A DNA stretch of 14,644 nt from Sphingobacteriaceae bacterium (GTDB lineage: Bacteria; Bacteroidota; Bacteroidia; Sphingobacteriales; Sphingobacteriaceae), in NCBI GenBank assembly GCA_947478315.1, contig CANJWF010000013.1, forward strand, positions 1-14,644. Direction: 5' to 3'. The notes under the pieces are model-generated. The model made no database searches and had not been told where the DNA came from. It saw only the letters and a program-made list of their open reading frames with translations. Shown one piece after another: positions 6,423 through 13,280 of the stretch; within the stretch, counting starts at the first letter, position 1; the number at the start of each line of letters is the position of its first letter. The position numbers were made by a program, and so were the translations under genes.

Positions 6423-8474
6423 ATGAATATGAAATCCATCATTTTGTCGTTTTCAAGTGTTGTGCTTGTCTGTATGGTTTTTACAAGTGCAGTTGCCATT
6501 CAAAAGAAGAATTCCGATTCCAAAGCAATGTTTTTTGATAAGACCAGTATAGATGAGCGTTTTAAACCAGGGGATGATTTTTTCTTATACGCCAATGGAA
6601 ATTGGATAAAAAAAACGGCTATTCCGCCTACAGAAGTTAGTTGGGGCTCTTTTAATATGTTACGCTACGAAAACCAGCAAAAATTGCGTAAGATATTGCA
6701 AGAGGTTTCGGCTACGCCAAACTCTAAAGGAAGTATTCACCAACAAGTCGGTGATTTGTATGCAGGAGGAATGGATACGTTAGCGATGGATAAATTAGGT
6801 TATACACCTATTGAACCGCTATTGGCATCGATTGATACACTCAAAAATTATAAGGCTTTGATTCGTTGGTGTGCAGACAGCTTTAAGGAAGGAGAAAGTT
6901 TTTTATTTGCGTTTAGTGTCGATCCTGATGATAAAATTAGCACTAAAAATGCAGTTAATTGTTATCAAACAGGGTTAGGGTTACCTAATCGAGATTATTA
7001 TTTCAAAGAGGACTCTGCCACCCAACGTATCCGCACCGTCTATGTGCAATACATTACCAAACTTTTTACACTTATTGGGACAGCACCGCCTATTGCTTTA
7101 GAGCAAGCCAATCTTGTTCTGCGATTAGAAACTGAAATTGCCGCTTCTCATTTTACGCCGGTGGAATTACGTGACCCAATTAAAAACTACTATAAGTTTT
7201 CCGTTACTGAATTTAAAGAACAAGTGCCTAACCTAGATATAGATGAAGTGCTTGCTCGTATGTTCTTAAAAACCGATACATTAATTGTAAAACAGCCTAA
7301 ATATTATACGGCGTTAAATGATTTATTGAAATCTAAATCGATAGAACTTTGGAAAAGTAAACTAAAATTTGAGCTTCTAAATGCCAACGCTTCCGTTTTA
7401 AGTAAAGAGTTTCGTGTCGCTTATTTTGAATTTTACGGTAAAACATTGAAAGGGCAAAAAAAGCCAAAAGAACGTTGGGAACAAATGGCGGAAACGGTTA
7501 ATGCGAACCTGGGCGAACTACTGGGTCAACTTTATGTAAATCGTTATTTTAAACCCGAAGCCAAACAGCGCATGCTTACCTTGGTTAATAATCTGCAACA
7601 GGTTTACAAAGCACGTATTGAGCGGTTGGATTGGATGAGTGTCGAAACTAAACAGCGCGCCATTGCTAAATTGGAAACTTTTACTAAAAAAATCGGCTAC
7701 CCCGATAAATGGAAAAGATATGTAGATGTAACCATACATCGAGATAGCTTCTATCGTAGTTTACAATCTATTGCTCGCCACGATTATCGGGAAATGGTAG
7801 ATAAATTGGGAAAGCCTGTTGATAAAATGGAATGGTTCATGACCCCTTCTACGGTGAACGCTTACTACAACCCTAGTTTTAACGAAATTGTATTCCCCGC
7901 AGGTATTTTACAATTTCCATTTTTTGATTTTGAGGCCGACGATGCCATTAACTATGGTGCTATTGGAGCTGTAATTGGTCATGAAATGACACATGGTTTC
8001 GACGACCAAGGTCGTCAGTACGATAAGGATGGAAATTTACAAGATTGGTGGACGGCCGACGATGCCGAAAAATTCAATAAAAAAGCACAAGTGGTCGTTG
8101 ACCAATATAATCAGTTTAGTGTACTAGATAATCAGCATGTGAATGGAAGCCTCACTTTAGGAGAAAACATTGCAGATATTGGCGGGTTGACTATTGCCTA
8201 TGAGGCCTTTAAAAAAACAACTCAAGGGAAAAATAATCAACCTATAGACGGTTTAACACCCGACCAACGTTTCTTTTTATCCTTTGCTCAAGTGTGGCGC
8301 ATTAAAATGAGTGATGAAATTATGCGCATGAGACTACTTTCCGACCCGCATTCGCCACCTATGTTTCGTGTTAATGGGACACTTTCAAACATGCCCGAAT
8401 TTTATAAAGCCTTTGATATAAAGCCGAATGATAAAATGTATAGAATCGAAAGTGAGCGCGTAAAGATTTGGTAA
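6423..8474 (+). CDS. pepO: Secreted M13-family zinc metalloendopeptidase
   Basis: This is a neprilysin/PepO-type peptidase of 683 residues, normal for bacterial M13 enzymes. An N-terminal signal peptide (hydrophobic to about residue 25, AVA cleavage site) places it in the periplasm or outside. The catalytic C-terminal domain shows the zinc motif HEMTH (His520, Glu521, His524). It also shows the third ligand in ENIADIGG (Glu581, Asp585), the substrate-binding NAYYNP segment ahead of the zinc motif, and the conserved C-terminal tryptophan as the last residue. It cleaves peptides of limited size on the amino side of hydrophobic residues, in keeping with the family. The start could also be the second Met, two codons in. 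It is monocistronic, divergent from the cysteine-rich gene, and ended by a strong hairpin. Confidence 0.96.
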   Translation: MNMKSIILSFSSVVLVCMVFTSAVAIQKKNSDSKAMFFDKTSIDERFKPGDDFFLYANGNWIKKTAIPPTEVSWGSFNMLRYENQQKLRKILQEVSATPNSKGSIHQQVGDLYAGGMDTLAMDKLGYTPIEPLLASIDTLKNYKALIRWCADSFKEGESFLFAFSVDPDDKISTKNAVNCYQTGLGLPNRDYYFKEDSATQRIRTVYVQYITKLFTLIGTAPPIALEQANLVLRLETEIAASHFTPVELRDPIKNYYKFSVTEFKEQVPNLDIDEVLARMFLKTDTLIVKQPKYYTALNDLLKSKSIELWKSKLKFELLNANASVLSKEFRVAYFEFYGKTLKGQKKPKERWEQMAETVNANLGELLGQLYVNRYFKPEAKQRMLTLVNNLQQVYKARIERLDWMSVETKQRAIAKLETFTKKIGYPDKWKRYVDVTIHRDSFYRSLQSIARHDYREMVDKLGKPVDKMEWFMTPSTVNAYYNPSFNEIVFPAGILQFPFFDFEADDAINYGAIGAVIGHEMTHGFDDQGRQYDKDGNLQDWWTADDAEKFNKKAQVVVDQYNQFSVLDNQHVNGSLTLGENIADIGGLTIAYEAFKKTTQGKNNQPIDGLTPDQRFFLSFAQVWRIKMSDEIMRMRLLSDPHSPPMFRVNGTLSNMPEFYKAFDIKPNDKMYRIESERVKIW

Positions 8475-8477
8475 AAT

Positions 8478-8518
8478 AACAAGAGCCTATCTCGTTTATT
8501 TTGAAATAGGCTCTTGTT
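8478..8518. terminator. Bidirectional terminator between pepO and the 47-aa gene
   Basis: A 13-bp perfect inverted repeat (8478-8490 aacaagagcctat, 8506-8518) has a 15-nt loop. It begins 4 nt after the pepO stop and lies 20 nt beyond the stop of the converging small gene. Loosely T-rich sequence follows on both strands, so it can end transcription from both sides. Confidence 0.8.
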
Positions 8519-8538
8519 GTATAATTTGGAAATACAGA

Positions 8539-8682
8539 TTAGTTTTTTGGAGTTTTTTCTTCCTTTTTATGTTTGTGATGAGTTTCCTTTTTGTTTTCTT
8601 CTTTTTTGGTTTCTTGAGCGAAAGAATTAGCGACAAAAGTAGCCATAGCTACAAATGCTAATGTGAACATTACTTTTTTCAT
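8539..8682 (-). CDS. Small exported Lys/Glu-rich protein (47 aa)
   Basis: This is a very short gene of 47 residues. The N-terminus MKKVMFTLAFVAMATFVANS followed by FAQ is a textbook signal peptide with cleavage after SFA (residue 22). The mature peptide is only about 25 residues and almost purely charged: QETKKEENKKE, then a His cluster HHKH at 35-38, then Lys/Glu to the end. Low complexity and no cysteine suggest a disordered periplasmic or surface peptide. Similar tiny KKE-rich exported proteins are common in Bacteroidota, with no known function that I can name. It converges on pepO across a shared terminator and lies downstream of a perfect 18-bp palindrome. The clean signal peptide, the terminator and the palindrome make it likely to be real despite its size. 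Confidence 0.7.
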   Translation of the reverse strand: MKKVMFTLAFVAMATFVANSFAQETKKEENKKETHHKHKKEEKTPKN

Positions 8683-8718
8683 TTTAATCTTTTTAGGTTG
8701 ATTTAACAAATAAACACT

Positions 8719-8736
8719 TATCGAAGCGCTTCGATA
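8719..8736. promoter_or_regulatory. Perfect 18-bp palindrome, candidate operator
   Basis: TATCGAAGCGCTTCGATA is its own reverse complement and lies 36 nt upstream of the 47-aa gene start. On the minus strand it is directly followed by TTTATTTG (8707-8714), one mismatch from the TAnnTTTG -7 box. The palindrome would therefore sit between the -33 and -7 elements, a classic repressor position. The regulator is unknown. The rest of 8737-8863 shows only a weak 9-bp inverted repeat (8803-8811 and 8821-8829), perhaps the asnS terminator. Confidence 0.45.
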
Positions 8737-8863
8737 GAGCGAACTTACATTTTCTCAAATAAAACCTTAAGATATAAATTGTTAAATATTGTTAATATAG
8801 TGTATGTGAACTTATATCGTGTTTACATATTATTATTCGAGTAGGGTTGATTCGATTTTTATT

Positions 8864-10297
8864 TCAAAATTCCGCATTTTTAGGTGTGCGAGGGAAAGGA
8901 ATCACATCGCGGATGTTGGTCATGCCGGTAACGAATAATACCAAGCGTTCAAATCCTAGTCCGAAGCCTGCGTGGGGGGCGCTTCCGAAGCGGCGGGTGT
9001 CTATATACCAATTCATTTCTTCCATCGGCAGATTCATTTCTTTCATACGTTGTTCCAATAGGGTTAAGCGTTCTTCGCGCTGAGAACCACCCACAATTTC
9101 CCCTATGCCTGGAAATAAAATATCCATTGCTCGTACTGTTTTACCATCCTCATTTTGTCGCATGTAAAATGCTTTGATGTTTTTGGGGTAGTCAGTTAAG
9201 ATAACGGGTTTTTTAAAATGCTTCTCTACTAAATAACGTTCATGTTCGGATTGTAGGTCTGCTCCCCATTCGTCTATCAAATATTTGAATTGTTTTTTCT
9301 GATTAGGTTTTGAATGCTTGAGTATGTCGATGGCTTCGGTATAGGTTAAGCGCTCGAATTCATTATTGAGACAAAAGTTGAGTTTGGCTACTAAATCTAA
9401 TTCGCTACGTTCGTTTTGTGGTTTTTGCTTTTCTTCGTCTAGCAAGCGGGTTTTTAAAAATTCTAATTCTTCGCTGCAATGTATGAGTGCATGGTTAATA
9501 ACATATTTGAGGAGTTCTTCTGCTAAGTCCATATTATCTTCTAAATCAGCAAAGGCCACTTCGGGTTCTATCATCCAAAACTCGGCTAAATGTCGGGAGG
9601 TGTTGGAGTTTTCTGCTCTAAAGGTAGGTCCGAAAGTGTATATTTCTCCCAATGCCATGGCTGCTAATTCGCCTTCTAGTTGTCCAGAAACGGTTAAATT
9701 AGTTTCTTTACCAAAAAAATCCTCTGAAAAATCTATTTTGCCATCAGCGGTTTTGGGTGGGTGGTGTAGGTCTAGGGTAGAAACGCGAAACATTTCGCCA
9801 GCGCCTTCACAATCCGAACCGGTAATGATGGGGGTATGTAGGTATACGAAGCCTTTGTCGTTAAAGAAGCGATGTACTGCATAGGCTAAGGCATGGCGCA
9901 CTTTAAATACGGCGTTAAAGGTGTTGGTTCTAAATCGTAGATGCGCTATTTCACGCAAAAATTCTAAACTGTGTTTTTTAGGTTGTAGGGGATATTTTTC
10001 AGGGTCGCAGTCGCCTAATATTGCTATCTGTAGTGCTTTTATTTCTACCGTTTGTCCTTTACCTATAGAGGGTATCAATGTTCCTTCAATAGCCAATGCG
10101 GCTCCTGTCGTAATGCGTTTTAAGATGTCGTCATCTGTGTTTTCAAAATCTACTACCACTTGTAGGTTACCCATACAAGAACCATCGTTAAGTGAGATAA
10201 ATTGGTTATTTCTAAAGGTTCTCACCCAACCTTTTATTAATACTGTTTGACCGTTAGGGGTAGTAGAAAAGATTTTCTTTATGGTACTTCGCTTCAT
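8864..10297 (-). CDS. asnS: Asparaginyl-tRNA synthetase
   Basis: This class IIb aminoacyl-tRNA synthetase charges tRNA-Asn with asparagine in the cytosol. From the ATG at 10297 it has 477 residues, near the usual 465-480. The N-terminal OB-fold anticodon-binding domain runs to about residue 105 (KGWVRTFRNNQFISLNDGS). The catalytic domain follows, with HTPIITGSDCEGAGEMF, motif 2 FRAENSNTSRHLAEFWMIEPE and motif 3 GFGLGFERLVLF near residues 444-455. The frame extends upstream to a TTG at 10321, but that codon lies within the predicted -7 box, so it would not be transcribed. Bacteroidota AsnRS proteins typically begin with an MKR-like start as chosen here. It is monocistronic and divergent from the DUF4010 gene. 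Confidence 0.96.
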   Translation of the reverse strand: MKRSTIKKIFSTTPNGQTVLIKGWVRTFRNNQFISLNDGSCMGNLQVVVDFENTDDDILKRITTGAALAIEGTLIPSIGKGQTVEIKALQIAILGDCDPEKYPLQPKKHSLEFLREIAHLRFRTNTFNAVFKVRHALAYAVHRFFNDKGFVYLHTPIITGSDCEGAGEMFRVSTLDLHHPPKTADGKIDFSEDFFGKETNLTVSGQLEGELAAMALGEIYTFGPTFRAENSNTSRHLAEFWMIEPEVAFADLEDNMDLAEELLKYVINHALIHCSEELEFLKTRLLDEEKQKPQNERSELDLVAKLNFCLNNEFERLTYTEAIDILKHSKPNQKKQFKYLIDEWGADLQSEHERYLVEKHFKKPVILTDYPKNIKAFYMRQNEDGKTVRAMDILFPGIGEIVGGSQREERLTLLEQRMKEMNLPMEEMNWYIDTRRFGSAPHAGFGLGFERLVLFVTGMTNIRDVIPFPRTPKNAEF

Positions 10298-10318
10298 AAA
10301 TTGATATATTGTAAGTGG

Positions 10319-10326
10319 CAAATTTA
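10319..10326 (-). promoter_or_regulatory. Predicted -7 box of asnS
   Basis: On the minus strand this reads TAAATTTG, an exact TAnnTTTG match and identical to the box before proC. It predicts a transcript start near 10312 and a leader of about 15 nt to the ATG at 10297. It overlaps the upstream TTG codon, which argues against that codon as the start. No clear -33 TTTG was seen. Confidence 0.5.
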
Positions 10327-10348
10327 GTAAAATAAAAGTTAGGCATAT

Positions 10349-10385
10349 TTGAACATTACTTACATTTGAATTTAGTAATGTTCAA
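10349..10385. promoter_or_regulatory. Inverted repeat bracketing the predicted promoter of the DUF4010 gene
   Basis: Arms 10349-10360 (ttgaacattact) and 10374-10385 are perfect 12-bp complements around a 13-nt spacer. The spacer begins with TACATTTG (10361-10368), an exact TAnnTTTG box on the plus strand, 23 nt before the DUF4010 ATG. The right arm would cover about +1 to +11 of the transcript. This placement suits an operator. A 5' leader hairpin is the alternative. Confidence 0.45.
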
Positions 10386-10391
10386 TATAGT

Positions 10392-11678
10392 ATGTGGTTG
10401 CAATTTTTGGAGTCTGTTCCTAGCGATTTTATTAAATTTTTCTTGGTTCTTTTATTCTCGTTGTTATTTGGTTTAGAGCAACAGCGTAGGCATTTGCTTG
10501 CTCAAGGCGGACATTTTGGTTCGTCTCGAACTTTTGCCCTCATTGGTATTTTAGGTTTTGTGTTATATGTCATTAGTCCCAAAGGAGATTATATACCATT
10601 TCTTTATGGAGGTTTGGTGGTGGCAGCTTTTTTTCTTATTAGCTATTGGTGGAAAATTAAAAATACGGGAGGCTATGGTTTGTCTTCTATTTTGGTTGGA
10701 TTAATTACTTATTGTATTACACCAATGGTATATAATTTGCCCGCTTGGCTTACCTTGTTAATTGTTATCGGGGTGTTAATGGTCACAGAGATTAAAGAAA
10801 AATTATACTCCTTAACTGCCAAATTACACCAAGATGAATTTATTTCTTTAGCTAAGTTTTTAGCGATATCGGGGGTTATTTTACCCTTATTGCCTCATGA
10901 ACCTATTTCTCAGTACATCAATATCTCTCCTTATAAATTTTGGTTAACGGTGGTAGTGGTTTCAGGTATTTCATATACGAGTTATTTAGTTAAAAAATTC
11001 ATTTTCCCTAGCGCAGGTCCATTACTTACAGGAGTGTTAGGAGGTCTTTATAGTAGCACGGCAACTACGGTTATTTTAGCTCGAAAGAGTAAAGAGACCG
11101 TAAGTACCTATCAATATTCTGCAGCGGTTATTGTGGCTACCGCTATGATGTATTTGCGTATTTTGATTTTAGCTTTTATTTTTAATAAACAAATAGCTTT
11201 GTATCTATTGATACCTTTTGCGATATGTATGGTGGCTGCGTTGGGTTTTTCGTTCTTTTTTTATCGAAAAGGTAAGAATGAAAAAGTGGAGAGAAATAGC
11301 ACATTAGATGAAAATAGTACGGCGAACCCGTTGGAATTTAAAACGGCTATTTTCTTTTCGGTTTTGTTTATCGCTTTTACTCTGATTACCCATTATGTGA
11401 AAATGCAATTTGGTGCAGTGGGCATTAGTCTAATGTCGTTCATTGTGGGGTTAACGGATATCGACCCGTTTATTTTAAGTATTTTCGAGGGTAAATGGGA
11501 GATTAGTCCTGCGGTGTTGGCGATAGCCACACTGAATGCAATAGCTAGTAATAATTGTATGAAATTTTTTTATGCGTTATCTTTAGGGGATAAGGCTATG
11601 AAAAAGAATCTGATCATTGGTTTTGGTGTATTAGTAGTTATTGGATTAATTTCAACGGCAGTGTTGAGTTGTGTGTAG
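10392..11678 (+). CDS. MgtC/SapB-type membrane protein with DUF4010 domain
   Basis: This 428-residue polytopic inner-membrane protein has roughly a dozen hydrophobic helices. The N-terminal part is MgtC/SapB-like: FGLEQQRRH at residues 26-34 occupies the place of the family's GLxR(E/Q) motif, and GSSRTFALIGILG follows at 43-55. The second half is DUF4010-like, with GLYSSTATTVILARKSKE at 218-235, GLTDIDPFILS at 353-363 and ASNNCMKFFYALSLGDK at 385-401. A charged loop at about 292-316 separates the hydrophobic halves. Proteins of this architecture are widespread, and neither transport activity nor substrate is established. The MgtC link suggests, without proving, a role in ion homeostasis. It is monocistronic and divergent from asnS, with its own predicted promoter and a very long terminator hairpin. 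Confidence 0.88.
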   Translation: MWLQFLESVPSDFIKFFLVLLFSLLFGLEQQRRHLLAQGGHFGSSRTFALIGILGFVLYVISPKGDYIPFLYGGLVVAAFFLISYWWKIKNTGGYGLSSILVGLITYCITPMVYNLPAWLTLLIVIGVLMVTEIKEKLYSLTAKLHQDEFISLAKFLAISGVILPLLPHEPISQYINISPYKFWLTVVVVSGISYTSYLVKKFIFPSAGPLLTGVLGGLYSSTATTVILARKSKETVSTYQYSAAVIVATAMMYLRILILAFIFNKQIALYLLIPFAICMVAALGFSFFFYRKGKNEKVERNSTLDENSTANPLEFKTAIFFSVLFIAFTLITHYVKMQFGAVGISLMSFIVGLTDIDPFILSIFEGKWEISPAVLAIATLNAIASNNCMKFFYALSLGDKAMKKNLIIGFGVLVVIGLISTAVLSCV

Positions 11679-11720
11679 CTAAGGTAGTTGAATAACAAAG
11701 AGTTTGATAATGTTGTGATA

Positions 11721-11774
11721 CCTATTTACTACAAAGGGGAGAATCTAAAGATTCTCCCCTTTGTAGTAAATAGG
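11721..11774. terminator. Long bidirectional hairpin between DUF4010 gene and sucC
   Basis: The two 26-nt arms (11721-11746 and 11749-11774) are perfectly complementary with only 2 nt between them. A near-continuous palindrome of 54 nt results, with the GGGGAGA/TCTCCCC block nearest the loop. It lies 42 nt past the DUF4010 stop and 14 nt past the sucC stop, so it can serve both. It is much longer than the 11-16-bp hairpins elsewhere in the window. Confidence 0.8.
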
Positions 11775-11788
11775 ATCTATAAACGAAA

Positions 11789-12979
11789 TTATTTTAATAC
11801 TTCGCTCACCAACTCTGCGGCTTCTTTTAATTGAATGGCTGAATATACTTTTAATCCCGAACCGTCAAACAGTTTTTTCGCTTCTTCGGCGTTGGTACCT
11901 TGTAAACGAACGATAATAGGAACAGGGATATTACCAATTTCTTTATAGGCATCGATAACGCCTTGTGCTACACGGTCGCAACGTACAATACCACCGAATA
12001 TATTAATTAAGATGGCTTTTACGTTCGGGTCTTTTAAAATGATTCCGAATGCTGCTTTTACCGTTTGTGCGTTTGCTGTTCCACCTACATCTAAAAAGTT
12101 AGCAGGGTCTCCACCAGCTAATTTGATAATATCCATAGTAGCCATTGCTAATCCGGCACCGTTTACCATACAGCCAACATTACCATCTAACTTTACATAA
12201 TTCAAATTAGATTTTCCTGCTTCAACTTCGGTAGGGTCTTCTTCAAACTCATCGCGCATGGCGGCAATTTCTGCATGACGAAATAGTCCATTGTCGTCCA
12301 AATTTACTTTCGCATCAACGGCCAATATTTTATTGTCGGATGTTTTTAAAACAGGGTTAATTTCGAATAAAGAAGCATCAATACTTTCGTATGCTTTGTA
12401 AAGAGACGTAACGAATTTAATCATTTCTTTGAACGCATCGCCCTCTAATCCCAAATTAAAAGCAATTTTACGAGCTTGAAATCCTTGTAGTCCTACTGTA
12501 GGGTCTATTTCTTCTTTGAATATTAGGTGAGGCGTTTTTTCTGCAACCTCTTCAATGTCCATACCTCCTTCGGTAGAATACATGATAATGTTACGTCCTG
12601 TAGAACGGTTCAACAAAACACTCATGTATAATTCTTTCGTTTCGGAAGCTCCGGGATAATAAACATCTTGTGCAACCAAAATTTTACGAACTAACTTACC
12701 TTCTGCACTAGTTTGCGGGGTCACTAATTGCATCCCTAATATTTGACCAGCACGTTCTTTTACCTCTTCTAAATTTTTAGCCAATTTAACACCACCACCT
12801 TTACCTCGACCACCTGCATGAATTTGAGCTTTAATTACCACCCAGTCAGAACCGAAATCTTCTTTCATTTTTTTTGCTGCCTCAACAGCTTGCTCAACAG
12901 TGTCTGCAACAATACCTTCTTGTATTCTAACACCGAAACTTTTTAGGATGGATTTACCTTGATATTCGTGAATGTTCAT
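11789..12979 (-). CDS. sucC: Succinyl-CoA synthetase, beta subunit (ADP-forming)
   Basis: This is the TCA-cycle enzyme subunit that couples cleavage of succinyl-CoA to nucleotide triphosphate synthesis. It works as an alpha/beta complex with SucD in the cytosol. The 396-residue product has an ATP-grasp domain (to about 230) opening MNIHEYQGKSILKSFGV. The nucleotide-binding glycine loop HAGGRGKGGGVKL is at 54-66 and the Mg-binding FEINPV at 205-210. The C-terminal CoA-ligase domain holds NGAGLAMATMD at 273-283 and GGIVRCD at 329-335. The length matches the family (E. coli 388). sucD is not adjacent on either side, so the alpha subunit must be encoded elsewhere, an arrangement common in Bacteroidota. 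A good promoter box lies about 60 nt upstream. Confidence 0.97.
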   Translation of the reverse strand: MNIHEYQGKSILKSFGVRIQEGIVADTVEQAVEAAKKMKEDFGSDWVVIKAQIHAGGRGKGGGVKLAKNLEEVKERAGQILGMQLVTPQTSAEGKLVRKILVAQDVYYPGASETKELYMSVLLNRSTGRNIIMYSTEGGMDIEEVAEKTPHLIFKEEIDPTVGLQGFQARKIAFNLGLEGDAFKEMIKFVTSLYKAYESIDASLFEINPVLKTSDNKILAVDAKVNLDDNGLFRHAEIAAMRDEFEEDPTEVEAGKSNLNYVKLDGNVGCMVNGAGLAMATMDIIKLAGGDPANFLDVGGTANAQTVKAAFGIILKDPNVKAILINIFGGIVRCDRVAQGVIDAYKEIGNIPVPIIVRLQGTNAEEAKKLFDGSGLKVYSAIQLKEAAELVSEVLK

Positions 12980-13037
12980 ACGTTATTGATTTGGTTGTTT
13001 TGTTAAAAGTGAATTAGCTACGCCAATGGAGCGCGCG

Positions 13038-13045
13038 CAAAGCTA
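13038..13045 (-). promoter_or_regulatory. Predicted -7 box of sucC
   Basis: On the minus strand this is TAGCTTTG, an exact TAnnTTTG match. A TTTC lies 19 nt upstream at about the -33 position. The predicted start near 13031 gives a leader of about 50 nt. As before proC, the box is followed at once by a GCGCGC run. Confidence 0.5.
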
Positions 13046-13107
13046 CAATTTCCAACTAATTATTGAAAGAGACATTTTTTTTTTGTTTAATTGCGACCGA
13101 TTTTAAT

Positions 13108-13246
13108 TAGACATTATTCCGATTAAGACTTTATCGTAGTTGTTTCATTCTAAAAATTAGGTATACAGATTGCGGGTCAAGCCCGCAATGACATGGATAA
13201 AGACGTTAGCAAACGACTTCTAGATTATTAATCGGAATAATGTCTA
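13108..13246. mobile_element. MITE-like palindromic element (139 bp)
   Basis: Perfect 19-bp terminal inverted repeats (13108-13126 tagacattattccgattaa and 13228-13246) enclose 101 nt with no coding capacity. At the centre is an attgcggg/cccgcaat hairpin (13169-13189) with a 5-nt loop, almost exactly midway between the ends. The GC-rich core matches a motif I recall from many unrelated bacterial genomes as a dispersed palindrome. If the outermost TA on each side is a target duplication, the element would fit an IS630/mariner-type MITE, but that is inference. It occupies much of the 301-nt gap between sucC and the lipoprotein gene and ends 34 nt before the latter's start, so it may carry or displace that promoter. 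Confidence 0.55.
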
Positions 13247-13280
13247 TTCATACTAATATTCATTACTTAAAAACATTACT

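Noticed and set aside
9366..10250. Long plus-strand frames of 172 and 109 codons opposite asnS
   Set aside because: Antisense shadows of a well-supported synthetase gene, with no recognisable features.
8864..10321. asnS starting at TTG 10321, adding eight residues
   Set aside because: The TTG is part of the predicted -7 box TAAATTTG, so it would lie upstream of the transcript. The ATG at 10297 matches the usual AsnRS N-terminus.
13108..13246. Rho-independent terminator or riboswitch for the lipoprotein gene
   Set aside because: The long perfect terminal repeats and centred hairpin fit a mobile palindrome better, and no T-run or known aptamer core is visible.
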